Assembly: GCA_029718625.1 (NCBI GenBank)
Contig: CM056381.1
Location: forward strand, 51,764,157 to 51,828,156
DNA: 64,000 nucleotides
Direction: 5' to 3'
From: Synaphobranchus kaupii
Lineage: Eukaryota; Chordata; Actinopteri; Anguilliformes; Synaphobranchidae
Part shown: piece after piece, positions 56,354 through 64,000 of the stretch
Layout: each line of letters begins with the position of its first letter
Numbering within the stretch: position 1 is the first letter of the stretch
Position numbers and translations under genes: made by a program
Notes under the pieces: generated by a model
What the model was told of the DNA's origin: nothing
The model's input: the letters and a program-made list of their open reading frames with translations, nothing else
Database searches by the model: none

Positions 56354-56870
56354 ACACAGAACATCCAGCACACACATACAGACAGATACATACCTTCATA
56401 TCACATATAGTTCAACAGAAGGTAGATACAGTTAGCTGCTTCTTAGGTTTGTGAGTTTACTTTTACTGAAGACAGAGAAACAACATGCTACTTTCCTTTG
56501 TGTTTTACAAAGTCTTTCATTGTAACCCCTGCCTTCTGCATAAAATGTTTTTCCTGTATTTTTACCTTAGAGTAAGGTTCATTTTGAATCTGTAATAGTC
56601 ATTTAGATGATGTGTTTTGCACTAAAAACTGTGATAATTTTTTTCTGAGTATGTAAGCTATGGTAGCAACAGCAATAATGCTGCTGAAACTGGTGTGTTG
56701 TCCACTTTACCGTCATTGACTCGCTATTCTGTGGAAATATGTTAGAATAACATTTTTGTGTGTTGGCACATTATTGAGAAATATGTTAGCCACTCAGCCA
56801 TATCATCAAATGAAGACTAAAAAAGATAAATAAAGTAAGATGTAAATAAAATATAATAAATAAAATATAT
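56354..56870 (+). other. haus5: haus5 3' UTR (probable)
   Basis: A/T-rich, repeat-poor sequence after the stop, ending in a cluster of AATAAA signals (56829-56865). Cleavage near 56850-56880 would give a UTR of about 0.5 kb. Confidence 0.55.
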
Positions 56871-58080
56871 CTTGCATGTACAGTAGTTGAGCCATGACCA
56901 TTTATATAGAATTTGTTCAGAAATGTTTTTATTCATACAGTAGGTACGTTCTTTGAAAGACTGATAAACTAAGAAAATTATGCTGCATACAGATAGTAAA
57001 TGAAAAGATGAAAATATTTAAGGTACAAATAGTGTCACTGAATAGGGTGTTGAGCCACCATATTGGGCCAGTCCAACCTGTATGCGCCATGTAATAGGCT
57101 ACCAAGGTCTGGAATTCTGCCAGAGGAATGCATCACTTTTCTACGGTCTTACACGAGACCATCAACTCAAGCTTCGTTGATGGAAGTGGAAAAAGGTGTC
57201 TGGGGCACTGCTCCAAAATGCTCGATAAATGCTTGGGATTCAGTGTCAGAGAAGGTCGTGACATGGCTAACATCAATGTATTTGTCAAATTAAATATACA
57301 GTGTGAATAATATTTATATGTGATACACAATCACAAAAAAGGATTCAGGAGTAAATAAATAAAAATTGATGAATTGGCCACTTGCTGGTGAGCTGAATAG
57401 TTGCTGATTGTGCAACAATTGTCTCGTTTCAGTGAATCAATGGCCTATGGCAGTGTGAAACCCCAATAAGAACTTGTTTCCCAACCAAGTCACAAAATAT
57501 ATTTTTTTAAAACATGGTTTTATGGACTACATCACTGCCATGGTGTTCTGCTTCAGTAAACACAAAAAGACATTCCATATTTTTAAAATGCACTTTTCAC
57601 TTCTGACATTTTATGTATCTCAAAAGAACTACAGTATTACATAAAACGTAGTTCTTACAATGTTGCACTTAAATACTGAAAAGGGCAATGCCTCCCCAAA
57701 TGCTCTGCGTACACGAACCCCCCCCCATGAAAGCATCTCAAATCTCACCTAGGGCTTTGAAGAAAAAAAACCTCCAAAATGTTCATAAATAAAATATTTT
57801 AGAAAATGCCCTGTGTGAGGTTGAGTAGAAACGCAGGAAATTTGTTTTAAAAGGCTCAAATTTTTCTGGGGGAAAACCCCCAGACCCCCTGCTACTTCGC
57901 ACCCCCATTATGCTCCACCAACATCTCTTGACCCCCCCCCCCAATCAAAGCAGTCTAGAAACAGCCCTAACACCCTTCAATACGGCGGGTACAATCAATC
58001 CTTGCAATTCTAGGAATAGGAAAATGCCAGAAACATTAGATTTACATCTTTGTAGGAGTGACAGTGGTCCGTGTACAGCT
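56870..58080. other. Intergenic sequence with repeat debris
   Basis: 57040-57230 (GTGTTGAGCCACCATATTGG, TGGAATTCTGCCAGAGGAAT) resembles a dispersed transposon-type fragment common in fish. The rest is A/T-rich with no gene signal. Confidence 0.4.
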
Positions 58081-58094
58081 GTAGGGGTGTTAGA

Positions 58095-58410
58095 AAGGCC
58101 CACTTCCGCAGGCTGCTGGGGGGCTCTTTCGGTTAAGGTGCCACATTGTGTTGCATGGATGACCCCAAGGTCTTGGTTCGAATCCAGAACGTGCCAGTGC
58201 CGACTATGGCCGGTAGCCCCGCGGGGGGCGACGCACAATTGGCAATTGCGTTGCCCGGGGAATGGGTGGGATCATTCGGCCCACGTTCATCAGGCAACCC
58301 CACTGAGCATGGACAAGCCCATGGCCTGCATGCAGCTGCATAGGGCCGTCTTCCTTCGATTCTGCTCTGTGCGAGTTTGGCGATGGTGCATAGGTACAAC
58401 AGGTGGTTCA
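58095..58410 (+). mobile_element. tRNA-derived SINE, divergent
   Basis: It carries GGTTCGAATCC (B box) at about 58175, then GTGCCAGTGCCGACTATGGC and CACAATTGGCAATTGCG. A similar order to the SINEs at 4590-8219 and 44296, but clearly a different subfamily. Confidence 0.55.
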
Positions 58411-58689
58411 CGTGTTTTTCAGAAATATTGTTTGATTGTAAAATCGCAACAATATCAATCTGTAAAAAAAATAAAAATAATAATCACATTTTGAATTATA
58501 AGCTATAGAGTCACTTCTGTCACTTAGTCAAAGGGGCCTCATCTATCTATCTGAATTATTAGCAAAGCTAATGATAGCATTTTACAAGTACATGGTTGTG
58601 CCCCATATGAAATATATGTATAGCTTGTTTGTGTCCTTACATTAAAACATTTTATTTTTTATATAAACATGTTATATTTTTAGGGCTTT

Positions 58690-58850
58690 TCAGCTTTGTT
58701 GGACAGCACAGTGTAGAGGCCGGAAGAATGGGAGTGTGAGAGGGAGAGACATGCAACAAAGGTCGCGCGGCCAGATTCAAAATGTCGACATCGCGGCTCG
58801 CGTGTGGATGGTGCACTTACAGGCTATGCCACCGAGACACCCGTCATTAA
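58690..58850 (-). repeat. tRNA-like retroposon fragment, uncertain
   Basis: AGAGACATGCAACAAAGGTC and GGCCAGATTCAAAATGTCG could be a degraded inverse B box and flanking part of a SINE. Ends are not resolved. Confidence 0.35.
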
Positions 58851-58859
58851 AACATTTTT

Positions 58860-59600
58860 TAAGTGGATTGTGACATTGGGAAGGGCAGTACAGGAGCACA
58901 AAGGGCCTCTCCAATGTTTAGGTCACAGCGGCAGCTTTGGCCCAATTTCAATGGCTGCCCTGAGCCCTAAGGAGTGAGCCCCCACAGACTTTGGTTGACG
59001 TCACATGCGTGTTCAGCGTAAATGCGTGAGTGCATGAGAGTGCAAGGGCTCGAAATTATACAAATATGAGTAATGGGACAGCACTTTGCGATGTTATATG
59101 TTGCCTTGACGATGCCTGTCCCGCATGCAAGATGTTTATGACAATCGCCGCTTTAGGACTTTTAATTTTAGGTTTGTACCCGCTGAAAGAACTCTGCCCA
59201 CCATGTGTGTCCTTTGTTTACGATTTTTGAGATGCTTCCGGCTGCGTTTCCCTTTTTTATCACCACAAATGCTATGAACTGTGGGTAATTCCCTCAGCGA
59301 GGTCTGCAGGATTTCAGACATGGGGAATGTCCGCAAAAGACCCCTCAGGCACTTGCCGGTTTTACAGTGGGACAGCCCTGAGCCCTCGTGGGAACGCGCC
59401 GCAAACTCTGTGAGGATGTGAGGGCGGACAATGAGATTCTGAGATTCTGCCAGTCCAAGTGCTTCAGCAAGAAGGGCTACAGGACCACGGACAGCACTGG
59501 CCCAACCGCATCTGCTGCCTGTTGCCTCACCAGTGGGAACATGTAAAGGCCTATTTGTAGCCCATCAGATACTGGAATTCTTGATTTTGTTTGAAAAGGA
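58860..59600. other. Intergenic, possible foldback element
   Basis: CAATGGCTGCCCTGAGCCCT near 58950 recurs as GGGACAGCCCTGAGCCCTCG near 59370. No gene is recognised. Confidence 0.3.
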
Positions 59601-60079
59601 TGCCACTGTTCTTCTCCCAGTGCGCCAGTGTCTGAGTTGGCCATATGAAGGCTTTACTCTATTATTTTTTAGAGGTAATGTTTTTCATTGTCTTATTTAA
59701 ATTTTCTTTTGTTTATTGTTATTTTGTTTGTTTATTTTGTTGCTTGTTAGTACATTTTAAATGTAGTTTATACTGCTCCACAGATCAATGAGGCTGTAAA
59801 ATTTTACAAAAGGTCAACGGGCCTTTTAGTCAAATCCAAAATGCTATGGAAACCTATGATACTTTGCTACCAGGAATTACCATGGGGTTTAAAACCTGTT
59901 GTTACAAATAAATGTTATAAGTTGGTATCATTTCACATTGCTTAGTCACTGGTAACACGCCTGATTACTTGATACTATATACAATACTGTATATCGAGAG
60001 TTGATTCTATCTGTGGAATTTGAATTTGGAGTATGTTGTTATAGTCTCTCACATGAGGAACAAATAAGTGTCAATGCCA

Positions 60080-61000
60080 CTAAAGGAGGCCATCACAAAG
60101 CCGAAAAAGCACAATAGATTGATCAGAGACATAGCCAAAACATTGGGTGTGTCAAATCAACTGTTTGATAGGCATCGTTAGGCAGCAAGAACACACTCAG
60201 CAATAGCAAACAAACTGGTAGACCACAAAGATCACTGTAGTGGATGACCGAAGAATACTTTAATAATTGTGAAGAAAAACCCCTTTTCAACTGTCGAACA
60301 GCTCAAGAACACTCTCCAGGATGTAGGCACGGATGTGTTACAGACTACCATAAAGAGAAGACTACACCAGGATAATCTCAGAGGCTTCACCACAAGATGC
60401 AAGATTGATAAGGCTCAAGAACAGAATGGCTAGATTAGAGGTTGCTAAGAAAGTATTTTTATTTTTATTTTTATTTTTTTAAAGTAGAGTTCTAGAACAA
60501 AGTCTTATGGACAGATGAGCTGAATATTAACCTCTACCAAAGTGATGGAAAAAGGAAAGTGTGGAGAAAGAAAGGAACTGCTCATGATCCCTCATCTGTG
60601 AAGAATGGTGAAGGTAGTGATATAATTTGGGCATGTATGGCTGGAACTGGCTCACTTGTCTTCACTGATGATGTGACTGCTGATGGCAGCAGCTGGATGA
60701 ATGTGTGCAGAAATATCAATTACTGAAGACAAGACTGAAGGCAAAAAGTGCCAGAAACAAACAGGAACTGACGATGGCTGCAGTACGGGCCTGGCAGAGC
60801 ATCACTGGTAATGTCTATGGGTCGCAGTCATTGAATGCAAATGATTTGCAATTCAAGTACTAAATATGACAACTTTATTTCAGATCATGTTAATTTGTCC
60901 AAATATTTTTTTCTCCCCTAAAATGGGGAGACTACGTATAAACAGGGCTAAAATTAAAGCTGACAGTCTAACCTCATATTCGTTGTTTCATATTTAGTAT
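60080..61000 (+). pseudogene. Tc1-like transposase fossil
   Basis: Broken frames still read RLIRDIAKTLGVSNQLFDRH, DDRRILIIVKKNPFSTVEQL, TTIKRRLHQDNLRGFTTRCK and VLWTDELNINLYQSDGKRKV. A typical Tc1 3' region (AATTAAAGCTGACAGTC) follows near 60953. Many stops; long dead. Confidence 0.75.
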
Positions 61001-61366
61001 ATAATAATTTATAAATTACATATAATTTATATAGTAAAATAAAGTTTTAATACTAATATGAATAATAATTATAAGCCTATAGTGATGTAATTTTGCATAC
61101 ACACCTATGTTTAGTGTCAAGTATATAGCAAGTAGCAATTCCTTAGTGTGCTTGTGACTATAACTGGCTGCACCTACAGTGACAAAAACTTTTATTGCAG
61201 TAGACAAACTCTTATTGGCTATACCTGCACTCTACCAATGCTTGAGTGGCTGCGAGAGTGCCAACTAGGTGGATATTCTGTTCATGGAAATCAGAAGCTT
61301 ACACAGAGAAAGTGGCGTTCTGATTTGATTAGAATTTCAATGGGAAATTCCAACTTTGTCTAAAGT

Positions 61367-61720
61367 GAGGTATAGTTCTCACAAACTAAATAAGTCATAA
61401 TTTTGGAATAACTGATTAGTGATGGGTAGACAAGGGGTATTCAAATCTGCCACACGGAGGGCAAGCAGCCATAGCCACAATTAAGATGTTATAAAACAAG
61501 TCAATAGAGGACAGTGGCTGCAGGTCAGATTGTAGGCCATCAGAGTACTTACCTGAAGAACTTACCTCTTGTGACTGATCAATCTTAATATATGATTATT
61601 ATATTCATATTCCAGCAGAACACAAACATTCATCTGAATATGTTCTTGCCTGCCTAGGTATTGATAATCAATAATTCCAAAAAAAATGTGACTTGTTTAG
61701 TTTGTGATAAAATAACTCAC
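61367..61720. mobile_element. Foldback MITE
   Basis: The left arm GAGGTATAGTTCTCACAAAC then TAAATAAGTCATAATTTTGG pairs with the right arm ending TTAGTTTGTGATAAAATAAC then TCAC. About 350 bp, arms of 50-60 bp; no ORF. Class not determined. Confidence 0.65.
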
Positions 61721-62389
61721 TTGTGACAATGCTGGAAAAATCCCACTCATTCCCATTCAACTATGAATACTGTACTACTTCTTCTGCATGTTGTAGTTTG
61801 CGCAGACAAAAAATCCAGCAGCTTGCCTATCTTTTGTTAGTTCCTCTAAAATCTTTGGCTGAATCTCTTGACGTTCAATAGGCTCTTTGGCAGTACTGCT
61901 GATTTTCATATTCCCCCTCTAATCTTGTTTAGACCTGGGACAGCGTGAATGAACTCTACGGCCAATCAGTGACATTAATAAATCAATGAACCAACACTGA
62001 GATTTCAAAAAACATCAGATTATCAGGGAGAAAAGAAAAACAACAGTTCTATCGTCATCAAGGACAAGATTTTCCTAGCCTAGGTTTTCAAGAAAATATT
62101 CTGATGAAAATGCAAATGTGACTATTAGCCTACCTTTAATTTGTTCATAGTTTGTGCAAAACTTTTTTTTTACTCCACTACTGCCGGTCTACATGATTCT
62201 TCCTCTTGCATATTTATGAACTAGGTCTGTTCAGAAAGTTATTTCAATATAGTATAGTTGAATTTACAAACGTATAGTTTACACGTATAAAATAAATTCA
62301 CCGACGGACTACAATCTGACAACAATTTAGGGACAGTTATAACACGTCATCTTGTCATTTCCTCCACCATCTTTGACAGTACGATGGTT

Positions 62390-62804
62390 TGAGCTGAGCG
62401 CAGTCGCGCAGAGGAATGCCTCCTCCAATTGTTTGCGTCTGCGCATTACAATCTCTTGTTTTTTTTATTTTTTAGTGTATTTCCGGACGCCAAGTCTGCA
62501 CAGCTGCCGCCGAATTTAAAGAGACAGGAGAGGTAGTTGTTTAATTTTTATTTAAAACCTTTGTCTTGAATCTCGTTTGCTATTGCTTTTAATAGGAGCG
62601 ATCTACATGTAGCGACACGGTAACTAGCTAGCTCCTAAGTGAAAGGATGTTTTTTTAAACTAAAAGTCACCTCGCACACACTAATTTCCCCCTCATCTCT
62701 CGGCCCCCAGCTAACGTTAGCTAGCAAGCTGGCTAGCTAGCTTGCTAGCTTGGTACACGGAGACCCAAGATTTCTTTCAACTAGCAAATCTGGAACAGCG
62801 GACA
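62390..62804 (+). promoter_or_regulatory. Promoter/5' UTR region of the third gene (inferred)
   Basis: A G/C-richer stretch with an ETS-like TTTCCGGACGCC near 62481 and GTCTGCGCATTACA near 62440, then many GCTAGC/AACGTTAGC motifs before the ATG. The start site is not fixed. Confidence 0.4.
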
Positions 62805-62912
62805 ATGGCGAAAATCCAGGCGCACGGTAACATGAAACAAATAAGCCAAATGCAAGACAAGGCCTATGTCGTGCAGAAACAAGTCCAACAGCAACACTTT
62901 CAAAAGCTGAAG
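62805..62912 (+). CDS. First coding exon of an unidentified gene (partial, runs off window)
   Basis: The ATG at 62805 (A at -3, G at +4) opens 36 codons, MAKIQAHGNMKQISQMQDKA then YVVQKQVQQQHFQKLK, ending in phase 0 at a strong AAG|GTAAGA donor. The product is Gln/Lys-rich and probably helical. An in-frame upstream ATG at 62742 would add 21 residues. I do not recognise the family, and no second exon is visible in the last 1.1 kb, which looks like intron. Confidence 0.6.
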
Positions 62913-64000
62913 GTAAGAAACGACAGCAGCGAAGAAAGAAAAGAAAAAAGTCCTCCATAGTCCAGTGCCATTTTGTGTTTGCGTTTCGATCCGAGAAGCC
63001 AATAGCTAGTGAGAGGAGAAAAGAACTGAATGTACCGTAACGTACCACAGTTAGCGAGCTAGTTAACGTCGGCTAAGCTGCATTTGGTTATCCAGTAATA
63101 AATGGCTAATAAATAGTCTTAAACTTGTTAGCTAGCTAGCTAGCTGTGCTGCGTACGTTAGCTATAGATACTGAGCAAGGTTAACATAGCTAACCAGCAT
63201 TATATATTTTAAAGCGTTCTTTCGGATAACATCTGCATAGGTAACGTTACTTACTTTGTCTTTTGTCTCACTTGGCTTGCTAAGTTAGCTAAAATAGTTT
63301 TGAGTAACGTTAGCTGTGTGACGAGCCCGCTCGCCGTTTATCCAACGTTACTACAGATGTTCGCAATGTCCAGAGGCTTTAGTGTGTGTGTGTTGCAGTT
63401 CGCTAAAGGCAGCTAGCTAGCCTGCTACACCTCTGTGTCGCTTTTTCTTTGTTAACGTTAGCTACCTTTCAACAAGCTCTCCTGTCAGACAGAAACAAAT
63501 CGCTAGTTATCACACGGTAGTGCCAAAACAACCTAGTTAACGTTGGCGAGCTGTAGGAGCTTTCACGGGTAACGTTAATGTTTAGCTAGCTAGCCCTTTC
63601 CATTGACTTTGATGATTATTACGCTGCAACGTTAACGCTAGTTATTTGTCTACCGAGCCAAACTGCTTTTTGTCTTGTCATGCTTTGTTAAACATGAATA
63701 TTTTGACTGGTTGGCGTTACGTTAACATTATATTGGCTGTGTAGTTGGTTTACGACCACTGATACACATTGTCATTGTCATTGAGCACAGTTTTTCATGT
63801 GTTTAAGTTACATATGAAGTGGATGCTGCCAGATAGCTACACGTAGTGGCATTTTTGACAATACAAATCAAAATCAAGAGTTTGCTGCATTGTCAGATTT
63901 GAAAGAGGAAAATCCTTCCCATGGTCAACAACCGCAGTGCACTTGGCGAGCTAGTTGGCTAACTGGGTAAGATAGTATGGCAGTGTAAAAATGTAGTTGT
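62913..64000 (+). other. First intron of the unidentified gene, rich in AACGTTAGC motifs
   Basis: At least ten GTTAGCTA / AACGTTAGC / GCTAGCTAGC motifs occur between 62700 and 63730. No exon or known transposon is recognised. Confidence 0.45.

Noticed and set aside
57910..58494. 194-codon plus-strand ORF
   Set aside because: It runs through a tRNA-derived SINE and simple sequence; composition is not protein-like and no family is recognised.
59030..59230. Small 66-codon ORF with CPACKMF and CPPC motifs
   Set aside because: Cysteine pairs are suggestive, but there is no splice support, homologue or conserved context, and it lies in repeat-like DNA.

Overview
This is a vertebrate nuclear window, almost certainly from a ray-finned (teleost) fish. 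It has long introns, two genes whose proteins align from end to end with vertebrate families, and a dense load of typical fish repeats: V-SINE and other tRNA-derived SINEs, hAT, Tc1/mariner, Sleeping-Beauty-type, Harbinger, TTAA-site (Kolobok-like) elements and a non-LTR retrotransposon. There are no bacterial-style operons, CRISPR arrays or viral genes. The species cannot be fixed from the sequence alone. Layout: (1) about 1506-29480, + strand: fzr1 (Cdh1, activator of the anaphase-promoting complex). All 13 coding exons could be placed with consistent splice phases (494 codons plus stop), followed by an A/T-rich probable 3' UTR of about 1.7 kb. Its introns hold most of the transposon load, including insertions nested two and three deep whose target-site duplications can be read exactly. 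(2) 29.5-36.9 kb: intergenic repeats. A decayed LINE carrying an RNase H domain is split by a nearly intact Tc1 transposon, followed by a Tc1-type MITE, a partial foldback copy and a Harbinger transposase exon. (3) 37263-56860, + strand: haus5 (augmin/HAUS subunit 5), with 19 coding exons in consistent phase (657 codons plus stop) and a 3' UTR ending near an AATAAA cluster. Its introns carry a Sleeping-Beauty-type palindromic element, a 31-bp minisatellite that runs up to a splice acceptor, a short tandem array that spans another acceptor, and paired copies of non-autonomous hAT elements. (4) 56.9-62.4 kb: intergenic, with SINEs, a Tc1 fossil and a foldback MITE. (5) 62.4-64 kb: probable promoter, 5' UTR and first coding exon of a third + strand gene that I do not recognise; it runs off the window. 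Both identified genes act in mitosis: Cdh1 targets APC/C substrates at mitotic exit and in G1, and augmin nucleates microtubules inside the spindle. Nothing in the sequence shows that they are co-regulated. No new multi-gene system is visible. The most original observations are a 30-nt splice-site-flanked copy of an fzr1 WD40-coding segment inside the next intron, the tandem repeats touching two haus5 acceptors, a TTAA element that keeps a frameshifted THAP exon 65 bp from an fzr1 exon, a foldback element whose inverted ends are themselves tandem arrays, and the precisely dated nesting of hAT elements.
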